Below are positions 8,154 through 15,229 of a DNA stretch of 64,000 nucleotides, piece by piece. Positions within the stretch are counted from its first letter, which is position 1; every line of letters starts with the position of its first letter. The translations under genes and the position numbers were made by a program. The notes below the pieces were generated by a model. The model was not told the DNA's origin and did not search any database. It was given only the letters and a program-made list of their open reading frames with translations. The stretch is from Rhodococcus antarcticus (GTDB taxonomy: Bacteria > Actinomycetota > Actinomycetes > Mycobacteriales > Mycobacteriaceae): the NCBI RefSeq assembly GCF_026153295.1, contig NZ_CP110615.1, positions 2,976,001 through 3,040,000 on the forward strand, given 5' to 3'.

Positions 8154-8621
8154 TCAGCCCACGGTGTAGCGGGCGTCGGCCCCGACGAGGCCTCCGTCGC
8201 CACCGGTGACGTAGGGGTCCGTGGACGCGTCGAACGCCGCGTCCCCGACGTCGCGGTGCAGCTGGGCGGTGATCCCCTGCGTGGCCGTGAGCGGCGGGTC
8301 CAGCGTCACCACCACGTCCCGGCTCTCCCCCGCCGGCACCGCGGCGCTGCCCACCACCGCACCGGACGGGTCCACCACCGCGATCCAGCCTGCCTCCGCC
8401 GCCCCGACCCCGGCGACGGTGACCGTGGTGCCGTCACCGGTCTGGTCGACGAGCTGAACGGCGTCGGCGTCGGTGCCCGACACGGTGGGGCCGCTGGGGC
8501 CGATGGAGGCGGCCGAGCCCGCCGGTGCGGTCGACGCCGGCCCGGGGTCGCTGGAGCAGGCCGACGCCAGGAGCACGCACGCGGCCGCAGGGACGAGGAC
8601 CAGTGCGTGGCGGAGGGTCAT
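8154..8621 (-). CDS. Secreted lipoprotein, DUF7282-like
   Basis: A 155-residue lipoprotein of unknown function. Residues 1-21 form a lipoprotein signal peptide (MTLRHALVLVPAAACV, lipobox LASAC); then a small, low-complexity Ser/Ala/Pro linker and one compact domain with VTVAGVGAAEAGWIAVVDPS, a VGSAAVPAGES turn, VTLDPPLTATQGITAQLHRD and an acidic end. That pattern resembles the DUF7282 beta-sandwich described from haloarchaea and some bacteria; the match is from memory. The frame is open to 8669, but the ATG at 8621 begins the signal peptide directly. It faces phaC across a 117-bp gap. Confidence 0.7.
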   Translation of the reverse strand: MTLRHALVLVPAAACVLLASACSSDPGPASTAPAGSAASIGPSGPTVSGTDADAVQLVDQTGDGTTVTVAGVGAAEAGWIAVVDPSGAVVGSAAVPAGESRDVVVTLDPPLTATQGITAQLHRDVGDAAFDASTDPYVTGGDGGLVGADARYTVG

Positions 8622-8698
8622 CCGCACATCGTCGCGCACCCGGAGGAACGGGATGAACCCGCCTCCCACGTGTCAGGCGGGTCCCACCGGGTGGCCTA

Positions 8699-8721
8699 CT
8701 GTCGGGTGACTGCAGTCACAA
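8699..8721 (+). promoter_or_regulatory. phaC promoter -10 and perfect 14-bp palindrome
   Basis: TACTGT (8699-8704) resembles a -10 box. GTGACTGCAGTCAC at 8708-8721 is a perfect palindrome at the expected transcription start, 17 bases before the phaC ATG, and would act as a repressor site. No regulator gene lies next to phaC. Confidence 0.5.
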
Positions 8722-8738
8722 AGCCCCGGAGGGTGACG

Positions 8739-10607
8739 ATGAGCACGGACGCCAACACCGAGAAGGCCGCCCCGAAGCCTCGGCGGGCGAGCCCGCGGAA
8801 GGCCGCGGCCACCACGTCCCGCGCCCGGAAGGGGTCGCCGCGCGCGGTCACCGGGTCCGCCACCCGCTCCACCGCGGCACGCTCCGCCAGCTCCCGTCCC
8901 ACCCCGGCGGCCCCGCCCGACAGGGCGATGGGGGCCGACAGCGTGGACGTCGCCGCACCGCTGGACTCACTCCTGGTGGACGCGGTCTTCGGGCCGCTGC
9001 GGCGGTTCAACCCGGGCATGTCGGGCCTGCGGATGGCCGCGCGCCTGGCCACCCGTCCGCAGAAGCTGGGCCGCCGGGTGGCCGGCACCGCCGGTGAGCT
9101 GGCCAAGGTGGCGGTGGGCTTCTCCTCCGTCGAGCCGTCCGCGAAGGACCGCCGCTTCGCCGAGCAGGCCTGGACGGACAACGCGTGGCTTCGCCGGGTG
9201 CTGCAGACCTACCTCGTCACCGGTCAGGCCACCAAGGACCTCGTCGGCGACGCCGGGCTTCGCTGGAAGGACCGCGAGCGGATGACCTTCGTCGCGGAGA
9301 ACCTCGTCGAGGCGCTGAGCCCGAGCAACAACCCGTTCCTCAACCCCGCCGCGCTCAAGGCGGCGCTGGACACCGGCGGCACCAGCTACGCGCGCGGTCT
9401 CCGCAACTTCGCCACCGACATGGCCGTGAAGCCCCGCGTGCCGGCCATGGTCGACACCTCGGCGTTCAACGTCGGTCAGGACCTGGCCATCACCCCCGGG
9501 GCCGTGGTCCTGCGGACCGAGGTCTTCGAGCTGCTGCAGTACACCCCGACCACGGAGACCGTCCGCACCGCGCCGATGTTGCTGGTGCCGCCGACGATCA
9601 ACAAGTACTACGTGGCCGACCTGGCCCCGGGCCGCAGCATGGTGGAGCACTTCGTCGCCTCGGGCCAGCAGGTGTTCCTGGTCAGCTGGCGCAACCCCAG
9701 CCGCAAGCACGCCGCCTGGGGCCTGGACACCTACGTGCAGGCCGTGCTCGACGCCATGGACGCCGTGGAGCAGATCGCCGAGACCGACCAGCAGGTGCTG
9801 TTCTCGCTGTGCGCGGGCGGCATCATCTCCTCGCTGACCCTGGGCCACCTGGTCAACACCGGCCAGGAGGACCGCCTCTCCGGCTTCTCCCTGGGCGTCA
9901 CGCTGCTGGACCAGTCCCGCGCCGGGCTGATGTCCTCGGTGACCAGCCCGGAGCTGGTGCGCGCCGCGGCCGCCAAGTCCCGCGCCGACGGCTACCTCGA
10001 CGGACGCAGCCTCGCCGCGGTGTTCGCCTGGCTGCGCCCAGGTGACCTGGTGTGGAACTACTGGGTCAACAACTACCTGCTGGGCAAGCAGCCCCCGGCC
10101 TTCGACGTCCTCTACTGGAACGCCGACACCACCCGGATGGCCGCCGAGCTGCACGCCGACTTCCTGCAGCTGGGACTGCACAACTCGCTGGTCACCCCGG
10201 GTGCGGTGACCGTGCTGGGCTCGCCCGTGGACCTCTCGAAGGTCACGGTCGACTCCTACGTGGTGGCCGGGATCGCCGACCACATCTGCCCGTGGGCCAG
10301 CTGCTACCGCAGCGTGCACCTGCTGGGTGGGAGGAGCCGGTTCGTGCTCTCCACCAGCGGGCACATCGCCGCCCTGGTCAACCCGCCGACCAACAAGAAG
10401 GCCAGCTACCGCGTCAGCGACACCACCCCGACCGACCCGCAGCAGTTCCTGGCCGACAACGAGCCCGTCCAGGGCAGCTGGTGGACCGACTACGTGGCCT
10501 GGCTCGGTACCCACTCCGGGGGGTCCAAGCCCGCGCCGACGAGCCTGGGCGACGCGGCGCACCCCGTCCTGGCGGCGGCCCCGGGCACCTACGTCTTCGC
10601 CACCTGA
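8739..10607 (+). CDS. phaC: Polyhydroxyalkanoate synthase with basic N-terminal tail
   Basis: Polymerises 3-hydroxyacyl-CoA into storage polyester granules. 622 residues. Residues about 120-600 form the PhaC fold: PPTINKYYVADLAPGRSMVE, the catalytic cysteine C358 in FSLCAGG (the family motif is G-x-C-x-G; here serine replaces the first glycine), D514 in GIADHICPW and H542 in TSGHIAALVNPP. Residues 1-65 are disordered and rich in Lys, Arg, Ala, Pro and Ser (for example PKPRRASPRKAAATTSRARK), like histone H1 tails. ATG 8739 has CCGGAGGG upstream; the long frame from 8256 is spurious. It heads a tight operon with a hydrolase, an SRPBCC protein and a methyltransferase. Confidence 0.93.
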   Translation: MSTDANTEKAAPKPRRASPRKAAATTSRARKGSPRAVTGSATRSTAARSASSRPTPAAPPDRAMGADSVDVAAPLDSLLVDAVFGPLRRFNPGMSGLRMAARLATRPQKLGRRVAGTAGELAKVAVGFSSVEPSAKDRRFAEQAWTDNAWLRRVLQTYLVTGQATKDLVGDAGLRWKDRERMTFVAENLVEALSPSNNPFLNPAALKAALDTGGTSYARGLRNFATDMAVKPRVPAMVDTSAFNVGQDLAITPGAVVLRTEVFELLQYTPTTETVRTAPMLLVPPTINKYYVADLAPGRSMVEHFVASGQQVFLVSWRNPSRKHAAWGLDTYVQAVLDAMDAVEQIAETDQQVLFSLCAGGIISSLTLGHLVNTGQEDRLSGFSLGVTLLDQSRAGLMSSVTSPELVRAAAAKSRADGYLDGRSLAAVFAWLRPGDLVWNYWVNNYLLGKQPPAFDVLYWNADTTRMAAELHADFLQLGLHNSLVTPGAVTVLGSPVDLSKVTVDSYVVAGIADHICPWASCYRSVHLLGGRSRFVLSTSGHIAALVNPPTNKKASYRVSDTTPTDPQQFLADNEPVQGSWWTDYVAWLGTHSGGSKPAPTSLGDAAHPVLAAAPGTYVFAT

Positions 10608-10620
10608 GCCGGCGCCCAGC

Positions 10621-11469
10621 ATGGCAACGGCCGCCCCCGTACCATCGACCGCCGTGAACACCTTCCCCGACGCCGACGTCCGGCTCGTGCACGTCGACGG
10701 CCTGGACATCAAGGTCTCCGTGCGCGGCACCGGTCAGCCGCTGCTGCTCATCATGGGGCTGGGCGGCAACATGGGCATGTGGGAGCCGCTCGAGCGGGAG
10801 CTGGTGCCCCGGGGCTTCCAGACCATCACCTTCGACGCCCCGGGCACGGGCGAGTCCACGGGCTGGTTCCTGCCCCGCCGGATGTCCGCGATCGCCCGGG
10901 TGGTGGAGCACGTGCTCGGTGCGCTGGCCCTGGGGCAGGTGGACGTGCTCGGGGTGTCCCTGGGTGGCGCCATCGCCCAGCAGCTCACCCGCCAGGCGCC
11001 GCAGCTTGTGCGCAAGCTCGTGCTCGCCGCGACCATGCCGGGCGTGGGTGGGGTGCCCGCCTCGCCGTCCGTGCTGCTGCGGATGAGCACCCCGCGCCGG
11101 TACCGCGATCCCGAGTACTTCCGGCAGGTGGCGGGCACCCTGTACGGCGGGCGCTCCCGGTCTGCCGAGGGCTCCCCCGTGCACCACACGGCGGCACGCT
11201 TCGCGGCGCCCCCGTCCTGGGCCGGCTACGCCCACCAGCTCTACTCCATCCAGGGCTGGTCGAGCCTGCCGTGGCTGCACCGCCTCCGGCAGCGCACCCT
11301 GGTCATGAACGGCGACGACGACCCGATCGTGCCGCTGGCCAACGGCCGCATCCTGGCGTGGCGGATCCCGCGGGCGCACCTGCACGTGGTGCACGGTGGC
11401 GGACACCTGTTCCTGCTCGAGGAGCCCGAGGCCTCGGCCGCGACCATCGCCCAGTTCCTGCAGGCCTGA
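10621..11469 (+). CDS. Alpha/beta hydrolase, possible intracellular PHA depolymerase
   Basis: A 282-residue alpha/beta hydrolase. Oxyanion region LLLIMGLGGNMGMW, nucleophile elbow GVSLGG (about residues 117-122), acid DDDP and histidine in HGGGHLFLLEEP near the end. Its place 13 bases after phaC and the PhaZ-like start (GQPLLLIMGLGG) suggest a role in releasing hydroxy acids from PHA, but many hydrolases look alike. The ATG at 10621 has no ribosome site; a GTG at 10654, 14 bases after TACCAT (10640s), could instead be a leaderless start, giving 271 residues. The next gene starts one base after the stop. Confidence 0.75.
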   Translation: MATAAPVPSTAVNTFPDADVRLVHVDGLDIKVSVRGTGQPLLLIMGLGGNMGMWEPLERELVPRGFQTITFDAPGTGESTGWFLPRRMSAIARVVEHVLGALALGQVDVLGVSLGGAIAQQLTRQAPQLVRKLVLAATMPGVGGVPASPSVLLRMSTPRRYRDPEYFRQVAGTLYGGRSRSAEGSPVHHTAARFAAPPSWAGYAHQLYSIQGWSSLPWLHRLRQRTLVMNGDDDPIVPLANGRILAWRIPRAHLHVVHGGGHLFLLEEPEASAATIAQFLQA

Positions 11470-11470
11470 C

Positions 11471-11956
11471 GTGGACAGGGTGCGCACGGTCTCGGACGAG
11501 GTGCTCGTCGCCGCGACGCCGGAGGCGCTGTACGCCCTCGTGAGCGACCCCAGCCAGATGCGCCGCTGGAGCCCGGAGAACACCGGGGCCTCCACCACCG
11601 GCTCGCTGCCGGTCGGCGCGGAGTTCGACGGCACCAACCGGCGCGGCCGCCGACGGTGGGTCACCCGCGCGGTGGTCACCGCCGCCGATCCCGGGTCGCG
11701 CTTCGCCTTCCGGGTGCACCGCATCGGGCTGGGACGGCCCCTCGTGCCGGCCCGCAACGCCAGCTGGGAGTACCGCCTCACCCCCGTCGACGGCGGCACC
11801 CTGGTCACCGAGACCTGGACCGACGACCGCCCGTGGCCGGACACGCTGGTCCGCGCCTTCGACACGGTGGCCACCGGGACGACGTTCGCGGCGTTCCAGC
11901 GCGGCAACATCCGACGCACCCTGGACCGGCTCAAGGCCGACGCCGAGCAGGGCTAG
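11471..11956 (+). CDS. SRPBCC (START-like) family protein
   Basis: 161 residues with the helix-grip pattern: VSDEVLVAATPEALYALVSD at the start (typical polyketide_cyc2/SRPBCC strand-helix), WSPENTG, a central strand block, and a long C-terminal helix. These proteins bind hydrophobic ligands; the ligand here is unknown. GTG 11471 follows the hydrolase stop by one base. The TAG stop shares its G with the GTG start of the next gene, so the four genes from phaC to 12771 should be one transcript. Confidence 0.8.
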   Translation: MDRVRTVSDEVLVAATPEALYALVSDPSQMRRWSPENTGASTTGSLPVGAEFDGTNRRGRRRWVTRAVVTAADPGSRFAFRVHRIGLGRPLVPARNASWEYRLTPVDGGTLVTETWTDDRPWPDTLVRAFDTVATGTTFAAFQRGNIRRTLDRLKADAEQG

Positions 11957-12771
11957 TGCCCGGGTCCGTCGTCGAGCGGCTGCGCGCCGCGGGCTGCGTG
12001 TTCGCCGAGGACGAGGCCGAGCTGCTGGTGGGGGCCGGTGGCGACCTGGAGGCGCTGGTGGCCCGGCGGGTGACCGGCGAACCCCTGGAGCAGGTGCTGG
12101 GCTGGGCGGAGTTCTGCGGGCTGCGGGTGCCTGTGGAGCCGGGGGTGTTCGTGCCGCGGCGGCGCACCGGGCTCCTGGTCCGCGAGGCGGTGGCGCTGGA
12201 CCCGCGCGTGGTGCTGGACCTGTGCTGCGGCACGGGCGCGGTGGGGCTGGCGGTGGTGACGGCGCTGGGTGCGTCCATCGAGCTGCACCCGTCCGTCGAG
12301 CTGCACCCGTCCGTCGAGCTGCACCCGTCCGTCGAGCTGCACTGTGCCGACGTGGACCCCGCGGCCGTGGCCTGCGCGCGCAGGGCCGTGGCCGGCGTGG
12401 GGGGCCGGGTGCACCTGGGCGACCTCGACGAGCCGCTGCCCGCCGACCTCCGCGGCCGGGTGGACGTGCTCGTGGTCAACGCCCCCTACGTGCCGACCGG
12501 TGCGGTGGCCCTCATGCCGCCGGAGGCCCGGGTGCACGAGCACCGGGTGGCCCTCGACGGCGGCGTCGACGGGCTCGACCTGCACCGCCGGGTCGCCGCC
12601 GTCGCGCCGCGCTGGGTGCGGCCGGGCGGGAGCGTGCTGGTCGAGACGAGCGAGCGGCAGGCTCTGGCGACGGCGGAGCTGCTGCGGCGCAACGGGTTCC
12701 GCACCCGCATCGTGCGTGACGACGAGCTCGACGCGACGGTGGCGGTGGGGATCCTGCGGCCACGGGAATGA
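11956..12771 (+). CDS. PrmC-related N5-glutamine methyltransferase paralogue
   Basis: A 271-residue SAM-dependent methyltransferase of the PrmC/HemK type. It has a PrmC-like N-terminal piece (RRVTGEPLEQVLGWAEFCGL, VPRRRTGLLV), SAM motif I VLDLCCGTGAVGLAV (about 80-94), acidic loop CADVDPAAVACAR, and the substrate motif NAPYVP instead of the NPPY of true PrmC. It resembles the actinobacterial PrmC-related family (TIGR03704 type), not the release-factor enzyme next to prfA. Residues 109-126 are three perfect copies of ELHPSV inserted just before the acidic loop. The start GTG 11956 overlaps the previous stop. Confidence 0.85.
   Translation: MPGSVVERLRAAGCVFAEDEAELLVGAGGDLEALVARRVTGEPLEQVLGWAEFCGLRVPVEPGVFVPRRRTGLLVREAVALDPRVVLDLCCGTGAVGLAVVTALGASIELHPSVELHPSVELHPSVELHCADVDPAAVACARRAVAGVGGRVHLGDLDEPLPADLRGRVDVLVVNAPYVPTGAVALMPPEARVHEHRVALDGGVDGLDLHRRVAAVAPRWVRPGGSVLVETSERQALATAELLRRNGFRTRIVRDDELDATVAVGILRPRE
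12280..12342 (+). repeat. 18-bp tandem repeat (3.5 copies) inside the methyltransferase gene
   Basis: GAGCTGCACCCGTCCGTC repeats exactly at 12280, 12298 and 12316, followed by half a unit to 12342. The units encode ELHPSV and preserve the frame. Confidence 0.97.
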
Positions 12772-13130
12772 TCCCGCGGCCGGGGTGTTGTAGGACGTGG
12801 CTGGTCCGATCCACCCCCGGGCCCCACCTCAGCCGCCACGAGCGGCCTTCCGCCGAGAGGCGGTGACGGACCAGCCCACGAACTGCGGTCGTCCGTCGAG
12901 CACCGCCCTGCTCCGGGCGGCCGCACCCCTCTCGTCCCGGTGGGTCCGGATCCGCTGCTGTCCCTGGTGGTGGCCGCCACCCTCACCGTCGACACCGCGC
13001 TGAAGCAGGACTCCCGGTCGACGTCGGCCCCGGTGCTCGGCGACGTCCAGGCACGGCCCAGCCCGCTCACAGGCTGCCCACAGCCGCGGTGGCGAGGCTG
13101 GGGCCAGGAACCCGCCACGAGGAGGCAGCA
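12772..13130. other. 359-bp intergenic stretch without a recognised gene
   Basis: No frame on either strand gives a recognisable protein. A short open frame 12862-13003 translates to tryptophan/proline-rich low-complexity sequence and looks spurious. The stretch ends with a strong ribosome site (AGGAGG at 13120-13125) that serves the leader ORF below. It may hold the apbE promoter; no clear -10/-35 pair was seen. Confidence 0.6.
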
Positions 13131-13184
13131 GTGGAAAACCGCACCCGAGCACGGCACCGAGCGCGCCGGGCCACCGGCGCGTGA
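13131..13184 (+). CDS. Putative 17-residue Arg-rich leader ORF coupled to apbE
   Basis: GTG at 13131 lies five bases after a perfect AGGAGG, the best ribosome site in this region, and opens a 17-codon frame (MENRTRARHRARRATGA; six arginines) whose TGA sits in a GTGA overlap with the apbE start at 13181. The apbE start itself has no ribosome site, so apbE is probably translated by re-initiation after this leader. No homologue is known to me. Confidence 0.45.
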   Translation: MENRTRARHRARRATGA

Positions 13185-14092
13185 GCACCGCTGCCGCCGA
13201 GTGGGACGTCTGGAGCACCCGCGCCCGCCTCGTCGTCACCGACCCCGCCCAGCTCGAGCCCGCCCGGCGCCTGGTCGTCCAGCACCTGGCTGACGTCGAC
13301 GCCGCGTGCAGCCGTTTCCGGGCCTGCTCCGAGCTGCGCGCCGTCGAGCAGGCGCACGGCCAGCCGGTGGTCGTGACCGCGCTGCTCGCCCGACTGGTGG
13401 CCGCCGCGCTGGAGGCCGCCGAGCGCACCGACGGCGACGTGGACCCCACCGTGGGCTCGGCGATGGACGCCCTCGGCTACGACAGGGACATCACCCACGT
13501 GGGCACCGACGACCACCCGGTGGCCGTGCTCGTGCACTCCGTCGGCTGGCGGCGCGTCCTCCTCGACGGCAGCGTGCTGACCCTGCCGCGGGGGTCGCAC
13601 CTCGACCTCGGGGCGACCGCCAAGGCCGTGGCCGCCGACCGGGGCGCCGCGCTCGTGGCGGCCGAGACCGGCTGCGGTGTGCTGCTCAGCCTCGGTGGCG
13701 ACATCGCCACGGCCGGACCCGCACCCGGGGGCGGCTGGCAGGTGCTGGTGCAGGACATCCCCACCGACCCCGCCTGCCAGGTGGCCGTGGCCGCCGGGGG
13801 TGCGGTGGCCACCTCCAGCACCGTGCGCCGCAGCTGGAGCCACGGAAGGCGCACCGTGCACCACATCGTGGATCCGCGGACCGGCCTGCCCGCGCCCACC
13901 CGCTGGCGCAGCGTCACCGTCGCCGCCGCCACCTGCCTCGAGGCCAACACCGTCAGCACGGCGTGCGTCGTCCGGGGTGACGCCGCGCTGCGCTGGCTGC
14001 GCGAGCTGGGGCTCCCGGCCCGCCTGGTGGACGACCGGCTCCGCGTGCACACCGTCAACGGTTGGCCGGCCGAGACCGGGCTCGCGGCCTGA
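13181..14092 (+). CDS. apbE: FAD:protein FMN transferase
   Basis: ApbE attaches FMN from FAD to a threonine or serine of target flavoproteins. The 303-residue protein carries AACSRFRACSELRAV, DVDPTVGSAMDALGYD, the signature DLGATAKAVAADRGAAL, LLSLGGDIATAG and VHHIVDPRTGLPAP, followed by EANTVSTACVVRG; all are usual ApbE blocks. GTG 13181 overlaps the leader ORF. No FMN-binding-domain protein, NqrB/C or reductase is encoded nearby and no flavinylation motif was found in the window, so the substrate is elsewhere. Confidence 0.92.
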   Translation: MSTAAAEWDVWSTRARLVVTDPAQLEPARRLVVQHLADVDAACSRFRACSELRAVEQAHGQPVVVTALLARLVAAALEAAERTDGDVDPTVGSAMDALGYDRDITHVGTDDHPVAVLVHSVGWRRVLLDGSVLTLPRGSHLDLGATAKAVAADRGAALVAAETGCGVLLSLGGDIATAGPAPGGGWQVLVQDIPTDPACQVAVAAGGAVATSSTVRRSWSHGRRTVHHIVDPRTGLPAPTRWRSVTVAAATCLEANTVSTACVVRGDAALRWLRELGLPARLVDDRLRVHTVNGWPAETGLAA

Positions 14093-14152
14093 GGAGCCAC
14101 CGGCTGCGCCGAACGCTTCCCGGGCCCGGCCCCGGAGGGGCACGATCACCGG

Positions 14153-15154
14153 GTGGACGAGGCGGCGGGGACGGACGGCGGGGCGGACCGCGCGGTGGGC
14201 GACCTCGAGCGGGCGGTGGCCGACGCGGAGCTGCAGGCCGCGGTCGGCCGCGGCGCGCTGAGCCTGCGCGACTACGAGGACCTGGCCAGCTCGGTGTGGG
14301 GTGCCCGCACCCGGGGTGAGCTCGCCGCGGTCGTCGCCGATCTCGTGACCAGCCCCGAACCCTCCGTCGTGCCCGCGACGCCCACGACCCGGGAGCCCCT
14401 GCGGACGGTGGCCGTGATGTCGGAGTCCCAGTTCTCCGGGGCCGTGCTCCCCGGCCAACCGGTGCAGGCCACCGCGGTGATGGGCACGGTGGTGGTGGAC
14501 CTGCGCCGCACCGACCTGCCGCACGACGTGCAGGTTCGGGCCGTGACCGTGATGGGCGAGGTCACGGTGCTCGTCCCCCGCGGGGTGCAGGTGCACCTGA
14601 GCGGGGCGGCGGTGATGGGCAGCCGCACCACCGACGTCGGGCCGGCCGAGCCCGGCGCCCCGGTGGTGACGGTGCGGGCCTCCGCCCTGATGGGCTCGGT
14701 CACGGTCTCGCACGGCTCCGGCGAGCAGGTCGCGGTGCCGGGGGTGGACCTGGAGAAGGGACGCGGCACGGTGGACCGCCGGCGGCCGCACCGCTCCGGC
14801 GGGTGGCCGCTCAAGCGGATCGTCACGGTGGTGGCGGTGGCCGCGGCGGCCTACGGGGCCGTGCAGGTGGCCGGGGCCGACCACACCACGGTCTTCGGCA
14901 GCGGCACCGTCACGCAGACCGGACCCGGCACCGTCGATGTCGGCGTGCTCTTCGGCAGCGAGGTGGTCGTGGTGCCCGACAACGCGGTGGTGAGCACCGA
15001 GGGAGGCATGGTCTTCGGCAGCACCACCTGCGACGCCGCGTGCGTCCCGGGCCGAACCGGTGGTCCGGCGATCACCGTGAAGGGTGCGGGTGCGTTCGGC
15101 CGCGTCCAGGTCCGCACGGCCAGCGAGGCCGCGGCCGATCGGAGCCACCGCTGA
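14153..15154 (+). CDS. DUF1707 / cell-wall-active-antibiotics-response-like membrane protein
   Basis: 333 residues. The N-terminal 60 residues match DUF1707 (ALSLRDYEDLASSVWGARTR), a domain common in actinobacterial membrane-associated proteins. Residues 90-185 hold three LiaF/YvqF-like strands with recurring VMG (AVMGTVVVD, VTVMGEVTVLVPRG, VMGSRTTD), the pattern of the DUF2154-type C-terminal domain. A single membrane segment (RIVTVVAVAAAAYGAVQVAG) lies near residues 222-241, followed by a glycine-rich outside part with a second set of FGS strands. Function is unknown; membrane-stress sensing is a guess by analogy to LiaF. GTG 14153 is used. Confidence 0.75.
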   Translation: MDEAAGTDGGADRAVGDLERAVADAELQAAVGRGALSLRDYEDLASSVWGARTRGELAAVVADLVTSPEPSVVPATPTTREPLRTVAVMSESQFSGAVLPGQPVQATAVMGTVVVDLRRTDLPHDVQVRAVTVMGEVTVLVPRGVQVHLSGAAVMGSRTTDVGPAEPGAPVVTVRASALMGSVTVSHGSGEQVAVPGVDLEKGRGTVDRRRPHRSGGWPLKRIVTVVAVAAAAYGAVQVAGADHTTVFGSGTVTQTGPGTVDVGVLFGSEVVVVPDNAVVSTEGGMVFGSTTCDAACVPGRTGGPAITVKGAGAFGRVQVRTASEAAADRSHR

Positions 15155-15229
15155 GCCGGGCTCGCCTAGTGTGTGCCCGAGCCCGCAACGCCGCGTGGCC
15201 GACCTCTCGCGCGTCGAAGGAGTCCGCAG

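Noticed and set aside
12280-12342. Repeat in the methyltransferase as an assembly error
   Set aside because: Units are exact, in frame and of the same kind as repeats in mrpC, mrpE and the rluA-type gene, so a biological origin is more likely, although read-level checking would settle it.
12797-13003. Possible small gene in the gap before apbE
   Set aside because: The translation is Trp/Pro/Arg-rich without any motif, and no ribosome site fits its start.
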